The notes under the pieces were generated by a model. It worked only from the letters and a program-made list of their open reading frames with translations. It did no database searches and was not told the DNA's origin. Made by a program: the position numbers and the translations under genes. 64,000 nt of DNA, from positions 1-64,000 of the forward strand of contig NZ_QHCT01000009.1 of assembly GCF_003545885.1 (NCBI RefSeq), in the 5' to 3' direction. Source of the DNA: Leptospira stimsonii (GTDB taxonomy: Bacteria > Spirochaetota > Leptospiria > Leptospirales > Leptospiraceae). Every line of letters starts with the position of its first letter. Position 1 is the first letter of the stretch. Positions 10,631-19,993 of this stretch are shown one piece after another.

Positions 10631-11923
10631 ATGGAAAGAAACGATCGATTAGAAGAATTCGAAGACCTCATGTCTTTAGCCCTCTTCGGTGAAATTTCGA
10701 AAGAGCAGACTTTACGATTGAATCAAATCGTTGATGAGGATCCATCTTTAAAAGAACGATACGAATACTATAACAGAATGCAGGAGGGTTTAAGGTTTCA
10801 TAAAAAAGCACTCGCACAATCTGAATCGGAACAACAAAATATTTCTCCTAGAAGCGCCTTTACGGAAAGACTTTTTAAGAATAGAATTCTTCTCTTAGCC
10901 GCAATCATTCCGTTGATCGCTTCCCTCTATTTTATTCTAAGATTTCAATTTTCCAAAAGACCGGATTCCATTTCCATCCAGACCTTGGGCGCTTGTGACG
11001 CAAAAACGATCCAAACAAGGGAACCGATCCGATTGGATGAAAATTCTTTTTGTGACGTCAAAATCCTCCTTACGCGGGGGTCCGTTCACTTTAAAATTTT
11101 CCCGAACTCGGAAATACGAATTCTACATCTTCCTCAATCAAACGATTCGAAAGAATCTCTTTCCATATTTTTTGAAAAGGGAAAGTTTTTGTTAAACGAA
11201 ACGCTTCACTCTACCGGAAAAACAAGACTCTATTGGAACGGAACTCAGATCGAATTGCTCGGTACAAAAGTTTTGATCGAAGATTTAGAAAACGGAAGAA
11301 GTATCAAAGTTTGGAACGGTTCCGTCGTTCTTCGTTCTGGCGTTCGATATATACTTCCATTTTTATCGGAGTCGAAAGAAGCCTGGGTCAAATCTTTTGA
11401 AGAAAATAACAAGGAATTATTAAACGACATCAAAGAGGTGACACTTTCCGATTCTTCTTTGGAAACGAAATCTTTTGTTCCCTCCGCGGACTCGATCCTA
11501 TTCTTAACCTCCGAAAATAACCCAAAGACGGCCGATCTCAAAAAAATCCAGAACGACCTTGGACAAATTAGAAATCATCTTTCCCTCGATCTCAAAGAAA
11601 GCAGAACGAATCGGTTGACCCCGGAGGACCTCGAGGACTTGGAAACACTTTCACAAAATCTCGGAAACAAAAAACTTCCCGAAGTAAAAAAGAAAAATCA
11701 AGAACCGATTCGAATCGAAAACGGGAAAAAAAATTCAGTCGTCGAGGAAAAAAAGGAACTGAAAAAAGAGGAGCCCGTTCGATTAGGGAACAAGACGATC
11801 AAGTTGAAGGACGGATCCGAGTTAAAAGGAAATCTCATTCAGTATGAAAACGAATATGTGCTCGAGATCGATGGAAAGAAAAAAGTGATCAAGAACGAGG
11901 ACGTGGAATCCATTTCATTTTAA
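10631..11923 (+). CDS. FecR-domain membrane protein, probable anti-sigma factor
   Basis: A 430-residue protein encoded 2 nt after the sigma gene. Residues 1-70 are acidic and helical (predicted cytosolic sigma-binding part). A single membrane helix lies at about 79-100 (LLLAAIIPLIASLYFIL). A FecR-like beta domain follows at about 110-250, with GSVHFKIFPNSEIRI, GKFLLNE, WNGTQIELLGTKVLIE and WNGSVVLRSG. A long charged linker leads to a C-terminal module of about 40 residues, KLKDGSELKGNLI...VIKNEDVESISF. The topology is that of an inner-membrane anti-sigma sensor. The same KDGS-type module opens the protein encoded next, which suggests shared ligand or partner recognition (inference). Confidence 0.8.
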   Translation: MERNDRLEEFEDLMSLALFGEISKEQTLRLNQIVDEDPSLKERYEYYNRMQEGLRFHKKALAQSESEQQNISPRSAFTERLFKNRILLLAAIIPLIASLYFILRFQFSKRPDSISIQTLGACDAKTIQTREPIRLDENSFCDVKILLTRGSVHFKIFPNSEIRILHLPQSNDSKESLSIFFEKGKFLLNETLHSTGKTRLYWNGTQIELLGTKVLIEDLENGRSIKVWNGSVVLRSGVRYILPFLSESKEAWVKSFEENNKELLNDIKEVTLSDSSLETKSFVPSADSILFLTSENNPKTADLKKIQNDLGQIRNHLSLDLKESRTNRLTPEDLEDLETLSQNLGNKKLPEVKKKNQEPIRIENGKKNSVVEEKKELKKEEPVRLGNKTIKLKDGSELKGNLIQYENEYVLEIDGKKKVIKNEDVESISF

Positions 11924-11936
11924 ATCAAAGGACTTC

Positions 11937-12890
11937 ATGAAGAATTTTTTTATCGCTTCTCGAATTCGAATTCTTGCCTGGATTCTTTTTTTAATTCTGA
12001 TCGTTCTCCCGAAATTGATATTCGGAAATTCAGTGGTTTTGAAGGACGGTTCGACTTTAAAAAACGTTAAAACTACATTAAAAGAAGATCATGTATTGGT
12101 TGAAGACGAATTCGGTCATGTCGAAAAGATAGACCTTCAACTCGTGGAAAAAATTTTAGTTTCCGAAATTAAAAAAGGAGAAATTCAAGATCCTAAAAAA
12201 TTCAAAAAATTCTATTTCTCGCTGGTCGGTTCCCAATGGAACTCTCGTGTTTCGGAACCTATGGATCTAAATCGCCATTATACACTGACGGACCTTGTGA
12301 CGACCGCGATCTATATCGATCCTTATCTTGAAAAAAAATATACAGTAAAGGTTCAATCCTTTGCAATACAGGGAGAATATCGCCGGAGTCCGAACTTATC
12401 GTTTTCTCTTTCCTTGGAGCATAACAACTTTCTATTTCCGAAAACCGGGGTTTCCCCTTTGACCGCGATCGCGACGAATGTAAGTCTGAATCAGACTCCG
12501 GAATACCAAACTTTAGCTTTCCTTTCTACAATGAATCAAAGTTTTAATACAAACTCTGGCGAGTATGAAGGGAACCGATCTTCCGGATCCGCATTTACCA
12601 TTTCGACAATTTCTCTTTTACCGAGCGTAAAGTATATGATTCCGATTTCGGATTCTATCGTTTGGTTTGCTCAGGCTGGCTTTGGGATCGGGAAAAGTTA
12701 CGAGAGCGGAATTTATTCACGGCAATTGATTTACGGCGCGGGAATAGTCGGAACGGGTTTTCAATTGGAATTCGATTCTTATTTTTTTAGTCTTACCGCT
12801 CAATTCAGAAAAACGATTTTAAACGGATCTGTACATTCCTATCAATTCGGAGAACCTTTGATCTTGTTCGGAATAGGATTCAAGATTTAG
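11937..12890 (+). CDS. predicted exported / outer-membrane protein with N-terminal KDGS module
   Basis: A 317-residue protein third in the sigma operon, 13 nt after the FecR gene, with AAAGGA before the ATG. It has a hydrophobic leader (about 10-30), then a short module VVLKDGSTLKNVKTTL...EKIDLQLVEKIL closely resembling the last 40 residues of the preceding protein. The remaining 230 residues alternate polar and hydrophobic strands (SFSLSLEHNNFLF, VWFAQAGFGIGKSY, SYFFSLTAQFRKTI) and finish in GEPLILFGIGFKI, as in small outer-membrane barrels. No named family was recognised. Its position suggests it is the output or the surface sensor of the sigma/anti-sigma pair. Confidence 0.7.
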   Translation: MKNFFIASRIRILAWILFLILIVLPKLIFGNSVVLKDGSTLKNVKTTLKEDHVLVEDEFGHVEKIDLQLVEKILVSEIKKGEIQDPKKFKKFYFSLVGSQWNSRVSEPMDLNRHYTLTDLVTTAIYIDPYLEKKYTVKVQSFAIQGEYRRSPNLSFSLSLEHNNFLFPKTGVSPLTAIATNVSLNQTPEYQTLAFLSTMNQSFNTNSGEYEGNRSSGSAFTISTISLLPSVKYMIPISDSIVWFAQAGFGIGKSYESGIYSRQLIYGAGIVGTGFQLEFDSYFFSLTAQFRKTILNGSVHSYQFGEPLILFGIGFKI

Positions 12891-12894
12891 AATA

Positions 12895-13986
12895 TTATAA
12901 AGCTGGAAATAAACTCGGTTCGTTCTCTTCCACAAAATTCGGATGAGAAAGGCTGATTCCTAAGAGTCGAATCGCTTTATTTGCTACAAGTTTTCCATCC
13001 TTCGTTTCGATGAATTCTTCCAAAAGCGGCGAAGCCGTTTTGAAAAGGTCTTCCGCGGAAAAAATCATCTCGGGCAAAGTTTTGGATCTTGTTTTCAAAG
13101 TAAAATCGTGAAATTTAATTTTCAAAGTCAGGGTTCGTCCAGAAAAATCCCTTTTTTTTAATCTTCGTTCCACTTCTCCGGCGACGTATTTCAGCTGATT
13201 GAAGAGATCTTCTTTTTCGATTCGGTCTTGATCGAACGTAATTTCCGCCCCGAGCGATTTGCGTTCTCTGGAGGATTCCACTTCTCTGTCGTCTTCTCCT
13301 CTCGAAATTTTATAATAGTAGATTCCCATTTTACCGAAATGTTGAACGAGTTCTTCCACACTTCTTGTACGCAGGTCCTTACCGGTACGGATTCCCAATT
13401 CATCCATTTTTTGAGCGGTCACTTTTCCAACTCCGTGAAAACTGCTCACAGGAAGAGGTTCGATAAAGGAAACCACGTCTTCCGGTAGAACTACCGTTAG
13501 CCCGTTGGGTTTGTTCTTTTCCGAAGCCAACTTTGCGATGAACTTTGAATTTCCGACGCCGGCAGACGCAGTAAGGTTCGTTCGTTTTAAGATTTCGTTT
13601 CGAATCTCCTTCGCGATCGTAACCGCATAAGGAATATTCTTTTTATTGAATGTAACGTCGAGATAACCTTCGTCCAAGGATAACATCTCGACTCGATCCG
13701 TGTATTCTAAAAAGATTTCTTTGATTTGTCTGGAAACTTCCTTGTAGGCTTCGAAACGAGGAAATACAAAGATCGCCTGGGGAGCCAACTGCGCGGCCCG
13801 AGAACAAGGCATCGCAGATCGAACCCCGAATTTTCTCGCTTCATAAGAAGCGGCCGCGACTACGGATCGACTTCCGGGGGGACCACCTACGATCAACGGT
13901 TTTCCTTTGTATTCCGGGAAATCCCTTTGTTCCACGGAAGCATAAAAGGCATCCATATCGACATGAATGATTTTTCGTGGTTCCAT
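12895..13986 (-). CDS. dinB: DNA polymerase IV (Y-family, DinB)
   Basis: An error-prone translesion polymerase. The 363-residue protein begins with the catalytic HVDMDAFYASVEQRD and has the second acidic motif MLSLDEGYLDVT, the NKFIAKLASEKNKP segment, a helix-hairpin-helix region (FHGVGKVTAQKMDELGI) and a little-finger domain. It ends just after a sequence resembling a beta-clamp-binding peptide (EPSLFPAL). GGAG lies a few bases before the ATG. It converges on the outer-membrane gene with only 4 nt between stops. No LexA-type box was identified by eye. Confidence 0.95.
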   Translation of the reverse strand: MEPRKIIHVDMDAFYASVEQRDFPEYKGKPLIVGGPPGSRSVVAAASYEARKFGVRSAMPCSRAAQLAPQAIFVFPRFEAYKEVSRQIKEIFLEYTDRVEMLSLDEGYLDVTFNKKNIPYAVTIAKEIRNEILKRTNLTASAGVGNSKFIAKLASEKNKPNGLTVVLPEDVVSFIEPLPVSSFHGVGKVTAQKMDELGIRTGKDLRTRSVEELVQHFGKMGIYYYKISRGEDDREVESSRERKSLGAEITFDQDRIEKEDLFNQLKYVAGEVERRLKKRDFSGRTLTLKIKFHDFTLKTRSKTLPEMIFSAEDLFKTASPLLEEFIETKDGKLVANKAIRLLGISLSHPNFVEENEPSLFPAL

Positions 13987-14035
13987 CTTCAGCTCCGGTC
14001 AAATTATAACATACTAAACATTTGTAACCTACTTT

Positions 14036-14767
14036 TTATTTCGAACCTTTGCCCTCCGTTCGGATCAAGGTCAGTACTCGGACCGAAGTCGCGCCGTTTT
14101 CCAGGAGAATTCTCGCGATTTCGTTTGCAGATGCCCCGGTTGTGAACACGTCGTCCAAGATAAGATAATTGCCTTTGAGACTTCCTTTATACTCTTCTTT
14201 GATTTGAAAGGCAAGTCTCGCGTGAATAAATCGGTCCGCATAACTTTTCCCCGCCTGTTTTTCATGGCTGATTTTTAAGACGGGATCGATAAAAGGAAAC
14301 GGAAGAATCTTTTGCAATCTCTTCGACGCAAAATCGCAGGATTCAAAGGGCCTTTTTTTTCTGCTTTGGTACCATTTTGTTTTTGTAGAAGGCATGACGA
14401 TGATTCCTGAAAAGGAAATTTTTTTCCAAGAAACAAGTTTCCTTTTCATACCAAGGCAAAGATATACTGAGAGCAGATAAACGGACTGAAATTTAACGTA
14501 GTTCATGACCTTCGCGAGGAAAGGAGTTCTACTTCTTAAAAATTTTAATTCTTCGAAGAATAAATTTCTGGAAGAACAAAAAGAACATTCCGATTCTACA
14601 TTCCATTCTTTGCATACTCCGCATTCGACTCCCTGAAAAATTTCAGGACTTCGATTCTCATAGTGGCAGAGTTTACAAACCCCGATCTTAGAGGAAAAAA
14701 AATCGTATCTTCCGCAAAACTCGCAAGTTGAAGGAAGAAATAAATCTAAGAATTTCCATAGTCCCAT
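14036..14767 (-). CDS. ComF-like phosphoribosyltransferase-fold protein
   Basis: A 243-residue protein with an N-terminal zinc-ribbon-like cluster (CEFC, CKLC, CGVC and CSFC within the first 80 residues) and a C-terminal type I phosphoribosyltransferase fold, including the PRPP-binding signature YLILDDVFTTGASANEIA. This matches the ComF/GntX family, linked to DNA uptake in transformable bacteria but often of unknown role elsewhere. AAAGGAT precedes the ATG. It is next to dinB on the same strand with about 50 nt between them, so the two may be co-transcribed. Confidence 0.85.
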   Translation of the reverse strand: MGLWKFLDLFLPSTCEFCGRYDFFSSKIGVCKLCHYENRSPEIFQGVECGVCKEWNVESECSFCSSRNLFFEELKFLRSRTPFLAKVMNYVKFQSVYLLSVYLCLGMKRKLVSWKKISFSGIIVMPSTKTKWYQSRKKRPFESCDFASKRLQKILPFPFIDPVLKISHEKQAGKSYADRFIHARLAFQIKEEYKGSLKGNYLILDDVFTTGASANEIARILLENGATSVRVLTLIRTEGKGSK

Positions 14768-14803
14768 ATCCTTTACAGTTCCGGAAAGGATGCGCGGAAA
14801 ATA

Positions 14804-14831
14804 AAAAAGCCCGGAAAATTCCGGGCTTTTT
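14804..14831 (-). terminator. intrinsic terminator of the OmpL47-type gene
   Basis: AAAAAGCCCGG and CCGGGCTTTTT (14804-14814 and 14821-14831) form an 11-bp stem around a 6-nt loop. On the minus strand the stem ends in a T run, 26 nt after the stop codon of the surface-protein gene, insulating comF from it. Confidence 0.88.
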
Positions 14832-14856
14832 CGTCATCGGTAAGATTTTTTAATTC

Positions 14857-15933
14857 TTACTTTTTAGCAGGAGCTGGAGTCGCCGGCTTTGCTGGTTGAG
14901 GCTGAGGAGCAGGTTGTGTGTTGCTGTTCGAGCTTGCATCCACCTTACGAATCTGCGTAGTCGGAGGATTTACGTCCACGGAAAAGCTGACTTTTTTTGT
15001 TTCACTTTCGTTTCCTACATTGTCCACCGCTTTAGCTTCGATCGTGTGTTCTCCTTGAGAATCGATTACGATGGATTCCGCATACGGAACAAAATCAGGA
15101 GCGTTGTCGACTTTGATCAGAATTCTTTTGATTCCGGATTGTCCGTCCAACGCTTTGATGGTGAAAGAGTTTCCTTTTCTGGAATACGTTTTTCCGTCGA
15201 TGATGACGAGAGGAGTATTTCCTTGAATTTCAACTTCCGGTTTTACGTCATCGAGAGTAACCACGAGAATCGCTTCCGAAGTTGCATTTCCGGAATTGTC
15301 GACTGCGGAATACTTGATTAGATTGACGCCGGCTTTTTCCAATTTAATCGGCTGGTTGTCATAGGTTTTCAAATCCCCGCCGTTGATGGAATACTTCACT
15401 TCTTTGACTCCGGAAAGTCCGTCGATCGCGGTGATCGTATAAGTTACGTTTTTAGAACCGTAATTGTATCCGTCGAGATTGTAGAGAATTTCGCTCGGAG
15501 CGATTTTAACGGTTGGAGCTGTGTTGTCCACGACCACGACAAGAGCCTTCGCAGGTTCTTTGTTTCCAGCCTTGTCCACAGCTCTATAAGTAAGACGGTT
15601 TACGCCTTCCTTTAGAATCGTAATCGGAGAAGTATATTTTGCATAATCAGCGTCGCCGATCTTGTATTCAATATAATCTACGGTGCTGGAATCGTCTTTC
15701 GCGGAAATTTCAAAAGAACTTTTAGAGTTCACATAAAGATCTGCATTCTTTACGTCATCACTTTGAGTGTTTCCCGCAGTCTTAGTGGTAGCCGCAGGCG
15801 CTGTCGCCCCTGTTTGCCCTTGGGTCGTTGCCTGAGGGGTAGAATTTTCGTCCAGATCTTCCTGTGCGACGAGAGCCACGGAAAAGGACATTAAAAAAGC
15901 GATTGCGAGTCTTGCAAGATAAGAACCCTTCAT
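14857..15933 (-). CDS. OmpL47-type repeat surface protein (OmpL37-like candidate)
   Basis: A 358-residue exported protein with a signal peptide ending near ALVAQ. A Gln/Thr/Ala-rich segment is followed by three tandem Ig-like units of about 85-90 residues (about 65-150, 150-240, 240-325). Each has the pattern of a residue run such as VKYSINGG, then a short turn, I..EG.N.I.Y.AVD..GN. A Pro/Ala/Gln tail ends PAPAKK. This is the repeat called OmpL47-type in Leptospira; size (about 38 kDa) fits OmpL37, a reported elastin-binding surface protein, but I cannot prove that orthology. It has a good ribosome site (TAGGAG), its own terminator, and is divergent from a FlaA-like gene. Confidence 0.8.
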   Translation of the reverse strand: MKGSYLARLAIAFLMSFSVALVAQEDLDENSTPQATTQGQTGATAPAATTKTAGNTQSDDVKNADLYVNSKSSFEISAKDDSSTVDYIEYKIGDADYAKYTSPITILKEGVNRLTYRAVDKAGNKEPAKALVVVVDNTAPTVKIAPSEILYNLDGYNYGSKNVTYTITAIDGLSGVKEVKYSINGGDLKTYDNQPIKLEKAGVNLIKYSAVDNSGNATSEAILVVTLDDVKPEVEIQGNTPLVIIDGKTYSRKGNSFTIKALDGQSGIKRILIKVDNAPDFVPYAESIVIDSQGEHTIEAKAVDNVGNESETKKVSFSVDVNPPTTQIRKVDASSNSNTQPAPQPQPAKPATPAPAKK

Positions 15934-16019
15934 TTTACACTCCTATGAATTCGGTTAATTAGTTTTTTGACGATATTCGGATAGTGGAAACATTTGGAAG
16001 GAGCGTGTCAACCGATTCT

Positions 16020-16697
16020 ATGAAAAAAAAATCCTTCCTCTCAAGGAGAGAGAACTTACTTTCAATTTACGTTCTCTTAGGGATGCTTCTTTTTTTCAAA
16101 TTGCCCAATTCCTTAGACGCTCAAGAAAAATCTCCCGCGGAAATTTGGAAACAAGTGGTCGTAGAGGATTTTGAAACGAAAGACTGGAGTAAGAAGAATC
16201 TAAAGACACGTCTGGCGAAGGAATACGATCCTGACATAAGAACTTCCTCCCTTCTCCTAAGTCCCGAGAGGAATTCTTCCAAAAGTCTTCTTTTAGAAGT
16301 GCCCGCCGATAAAAATCAGTCTTTTGAAATACTCTGGGAATCTCCTTGGAGGACGCGCGGTTTCGTTCAGGAATTTCAGTTTCACGTCTATTCCTCCGGA
16401 TCCGGAGCGTCGCTTTACGTTTTGTTAAGAGATTCTACTTTAGAAGTTAAGAAAATACTAATTACTCATCTTAGTTTTGAAGGTTGGAAAAAAATCAAAC
16501 TCAACGTGGTGAGAAAGGTTAGACAAGACGATATCGTTTTTACAAAACAAGCGCCCTTGGAATTCCTGGGTCTTCTTTATGAGGCTCCTTTCGAAATGAA
16601 ACGAGGAACCAGAGATCTATTCGCGATCGACGATATTCTAGCGATCATCAGAGATAAGAATCGAATGTTCCCGAACGATAAAACCCTCGTTCGTTAA
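16020..16697 (+). CDS. FlaA-like flagellar filament sheath family protein
   Basis: A 225-residue exported protein with signal peptide MKKKSFLSR...NSLDAQ. The mature part matches the spirochaete FlaA pattern: VVEDFETKDW near the start, the beta-sandwich strands FVQEFQFHVYSSGSGASLYVLLRD, and FEGWKKIKLNV before a final IDDI. FlaA proteins form or shape the outer layer of periplasmic flagella. Classical Leptospira flaA1 and flaA2 lie next to each other, whereas this copy is alone, so it is probably a paralogue. The ATG at 16020 is chosen because the frame upstream lacks a signal-like start. GGAAGGAG lies 16 nt upstream, which is a long spacing, so a GTG at 16005 cannot be excluded. Confidence 0.75.
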   Translation: MKKKSFLSRRENLLSIYVLLGMLLFFKLPNSLDAQEKSPAEIWKQVVVEDFETKDWSKKNLKTRLAKEYDPDIRTSSLLLSPERNSSKSLLLEVPADKNQSFEILWESPWRTRGFVQEFQFHVYSSGSGASLYVLLRDSTLEVKKILITHLSFEGWKKIKLNVVRKVRQDDIVFTKQAPLEFLGLLYEAPFEMKRGTRDLFAIDDILAIIRDKNRMFPNDKTLVR

Positions 16698-17011
16698 TCG
16701 TTTCCGATTCTGATAAAAAAGAATCCTTTGATCCAAATTCTTTCTCGAAGTCAGAGGAATTTCAGCCGAAACTAAATTCGATTTTTATAATAAACTTTGA
16801 AAATGGAAATCGAGAACGAACGTTTTTCTTTCCCGAACGAAATCGCCTCCAAATCCCGAATTTCCAATCCTGGAAGAACGAGAATCCTCCGAAACTCTAT
16901 TCGGATCGGACTTCAAGTCCGATTTCAATCATCTTTCGGTTTAATTGTTTTTGTCGGAACAGTTGGAAAATTTGCGATTCATCCGATGACTAAGGTTTCG
17001 CCTACACTCAA
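16698..17011. other. intergenic region without a supportable gene
   Basis: A 314-nt space between two convergent genes (FlaA-like and the PAS kinase). A 72-codon open frame at 16797-17015 has an arginine/serine-rich composition unlike the neighbours and no ribosome site, so I do not accept it. I see no clear terminator hairpin. Confidence 0.5.
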
Positions 17012-19393
17012 TTAAGCGATCGGAAGAAGAACAAAGAACCGGGTGCCGGCGGGAGAAGTCTCAAAACGAATCGAACCTCCGTGTGTTTCGATGATTCTAC
17101 GTGCGATGTCCAAACCGAGACCGGAACCTTCTCCTTGCCCCTTCGTAGTAAAAAAAGGTTCGAAGATTCGATCCTGAACCACAAGCGGAATCCCGGGTCC
17201 CGAATCCGACACGATCACTTCGACTTCATTTTCGCCGCTCCTTCTTATCCCAATCCCCAGAACTCCTTTGAATGACATCGCTTGAACGGCGTTGTAAATC
17301 AGATTCGTCCAAACGTGGATGAGATCGTCCGCATAACCTTGAATTGGTGGAACCTCCTCGTAATTTTTATGAATTTCCACTCCCGTTTTCAATTGATTTT
17401 GATAGATCGTAAGAACGGTTTCTAAACCTTCCGAGAGGATTACGGAAGTTTTAATTCCTTCCGAACCGAAATGAGCGAATTTCCGAAGCGCAAAAACAAC
17501 CTTGGACGTTCGATTCACGGACATATCGATCAGCCTGGAACTTTTCGAAGCTTGGATCTCTTCCATGGCGAAGTTGAAAAGAATCGGAACGTGTTCCCCG
17601 GAAAATAACTTAGGAAATTCTTCCAGAGCATCTTCCAAACCGGACTCGACCAAGTCCTGCGCTACCGAATGTGCATTTTCGATTTTCCTTTCTTTGAGTT
17701 TTACTTCCAGCTCCTTGATCTTGAGACGAGCTTCCTTTGGAGAAATGATTTCGTGAATTCTTTTGCCTTTGTTCATAAAAGCGAACAATTCCTTCAATAA
17801 GGAAATATCCAAACCTTGAATCAAATCCGAATGACGGGACAATCGGTCCGTAGAATGTTCGAAATAATTCTGAATGGAATCGTTCGCCGCCTTGATCACT
17901 CCGATCGGATTATTGATTTCATGCGCTATACCGGCGACTAACTGTCCTAAGGCGGCCATCTTCTCGGAAACGATCAACTGGTTCTGGGTTTTTTTTAAGT
18001 TCTGGAGAATCTCTTCCAATTCCTGTTTTTGTTTTTCGATCAATTCTTTTTGATCCGAAATTTCCTTATTCAACCTTCGCAATGCTTCGGCCTCTTTTTT
18101 TTCCGAAATATCTTTCACCAGATTGATCACACAAAGTTTACCGTTGATCTCGGCGAACATACTATAACATTCCGCGTGAATGGCTCTTCCGTCCTTCGCT
18201 CTCAAAATCAACTCTTGGTCCAGAAGAATTTTTTCCCGAATCAATCTTTCCAGATAATCCGCGCGAACTTTCGGGTCGGGCCAGATGTTCAACTCGGTAC
18301 TCGTTCTTCCGATGGACTCCTCTCTAGAATATCCGAATAAATTCACAAAGCTATCGTTGACTTCGATGTATCTTCCCTCTTCCACCGTTGAAATCGTAGT
18401 GGAAATCGGACTCAAAGTAAACACTTTGGAATAAATCTCCTGCGTCGGTCGCAGAGCTTCTTCCGCCAAATATTTTTCGGTGATATCCTGTGCGGTCCCG
18501 TATGCGAGAAACGAATTAAGGAATCTTCCCTTTACGGAAAGAAAACGATTTTTTCCGTCGATCCTTTTGATCTGATAAACGAACTCGATCGTATAATTTG
18601 GATCATCCCTATGCGTCAAACATTCGGCGAGTAACGAAAGGAGTTTTACCCTGTCTTCCTCTTCAACGTACGAACTTACAAAGGATGAGAAGGACATGTT
18701 GACGGATTCCATCGCTGTAGAATCTCCCAAAATAAACTGGTATTCCTTCGTCAACGTCAGCTCTAACGTTTCCGCGTTCAAACTCCAGCCTCCCAATTTC
18801 GCATAACGTTGAACGTCGGAGAGTTCTCTTTTGACTTTCTTAAAACCGAGCAGAGTGTATCTCATCAGAATGGCGACGAGGATAAACGCGGAAATTTCTC
18901 CCATCAAAACGGACCATGGACCAGTTGGACTTTCCACCGGAGTAATGATTCCCTTTTGAATCAGATACTCGCTGAGAATCGCCAGAGAAACCGAGAGTGT
19001 CGCGTAAAAATAAACGGCTCTGGTTCCCAAAAGTAGAGCGGAAATTAAAATCAACACAAGGCTAAACGGAAATACTACCGTTTGAGTCGCCCCTTCCCGA
19101 AACATGATCCCGAACGTCGCCAACCATTCGATTCCGATCATAACATGCGCCGCGAGCAATAGTCTTCCGGTCTTAGCGATGATGTGACATACAAGAACCG
19201 CGACCGGAATGAGATAGGCCGCTATGTAGATCGCCTTCGGCTTTTCCGCGAGAATGGGGTGCAAAATCCTATAACTGAGAGCGACCGCCAAACAGGCGAT
19301 CATGATCCCGTACATCAAACGAACGGAAAAATCCTTCTCCGTATCTGAAAACACGGGCGGCATCAGGAAAGAAGGTATTCTAAAACGAATCAT
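17012..19393 (-). CDS. membrane-bound PAS sensor histidine kinase
   Basis: A 793-residue kinase. Residues about 25-190 form an integral membrane domain of roughly six helices without a periplasmic domain. Two PAS domains follow (about 200-315 and 320-440), then a coiled coil. The H-box GIAHEINNPIGVI lies near residue 490, and the ATP-binding domain ends the protein (WTNLIYNAVQAM, SDSGPGIP, GSGLGLDIARRI). Between the H-box and ATPase domain is an extra segment of about 130 residues, longer than in ordinary kinases and also present in the kinase at 32775-36275. No receiver gene is adjacent, so its partner is unknown. Confidence 0.9.
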   Translation of the reverse strand: MIRFRIPSFLMPPVFSDTEKDFSVRLMYGIMIACLAVALSYRILHPILAEKPKAIYIAAYLIPVAVLVCHIIAKTGRLLLAAHVMIGIEWLATFGIMFREGATQTVVFPFSLVLILISALLLGTRAVYFYATLSVSLAILSEYLIQKGIITPVESPTGPWSVLMGEISAFILVAILMRYTLLGFKKVKRELSDVQRYAKLGGWSLNAETLELTLTKEYQFILGDSTAMESVNMSFSSFVSSYVEEEDRVKLLSLLAECLTHRDDPNYTIEFVYQIKRIDGKNRFLSVKGRFLNSFLAYGTAQDITEKYLAEEALRPTQEIYSKVFTLSPISTTISTVEEGRYIEVNDSFVNLFGYSREESIGRTSTELNIWPDPKVRADYLERLIREKILLDQELILRAKDGRAIHAECYSMFAEINGKLCVINLVKDISEKKEAEALRRLNKEISDQKELIEKQKQELEEILQNLKKTQNQLIVSEKMAALGQLVAGIAHEINNPIGVIKAANDSIQNYFEHSTDRLSRHSDLIQGLDISLLKELFAFMNKGKRIHEIISPKEARLKIKELEVKLKERKIENAHSVAQDLVESGLEDALEEFPKLFSGEHVPILFNFAMEEIQASKSSRLIDMSVNRTSKVVFALRKFAHFGSEGIKTSVILSEGLETVLTIYQNQLKTGVEIHKNYEEVPPIQGYADDLIHVWTNLIYNAVQAMSFKGVLGIGIRRSGENEVEVIVSDSGPGIPLVVQDRIFEPFFTTKGQGEGSGLGLDIARRIIETHGGSIRFETSPAGTRFFVLLPIA

Positions 19394-19993
19394 AAGCTTA
19401 ACGAAATCGGGAAACCATTTTTATTCGCAATCATACGGAAGCAAAGCTTGATTTCATTGGAAATAATTTTTTTTATAATTCCCACGAACCATTTCCGATT
19501 AAGATCGGAGTATTCTAATACGAAGGAATTAACGTTCTAACATTCCAAGACCTAAATCAAATACGCCGAATATTCGAGCGCGAAATGAGACCTATACAAG
19601 AATACTCATAAATCACAAAAAGTAAATTCGATTTTTTGAATATTCTCTCTTGAATTTAAAAAATTCTATTTATTATTTTGATAAATGGGCACCTTGGGAA
19701 ACGTGAAAAGGATATTTCGGTTTTGATTCTCGTTGAAAGAAATTTCACCTCTAAAGAACGCATGAGATGCGTGAATTTGACATAGATTGAACAAAAAGGA
19801 ATTATAAGAGAATGCATTCCACCCTTTCCGAAAGATGATCGAAATTCTAAGGTCACTCGAAACGTAAATTCGGAATCTTTCGAAGCAATGAAAGCTAACT
19901 GCGAACCTGATTTTAACTTGACCTTTCTTTTTTTTTCGGTTTATAAAGTCCCGAAGACCTATACAACTGGTCTCATCCGTCCAATTTTACGAT
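19394..19993. other. 600-nt intergenic region between two kinase genes
   Basis: An AT-rich stretch between divergently transcribed kinases. It must hold both promoters. The only open frame (66 codons, minus strand, 19656-19856) has no ribosome site and an unconvincing composition. I see scattered A and T runs but no strong palindrome, repeat or RNA structure. Confidence 0.5.

Noticed and set aside
16797..17015. 72-codon + strand open frame
   Set aside because: No ribosome site, Arg/Ser-rich composition unlike neighbouring genes, and overlap with the kinase stop region.
19656..19856. 66-codon minus-strand frame in the kinase intergenic region
   Set aside because: No start signal and AT-driven composition; probably chance.
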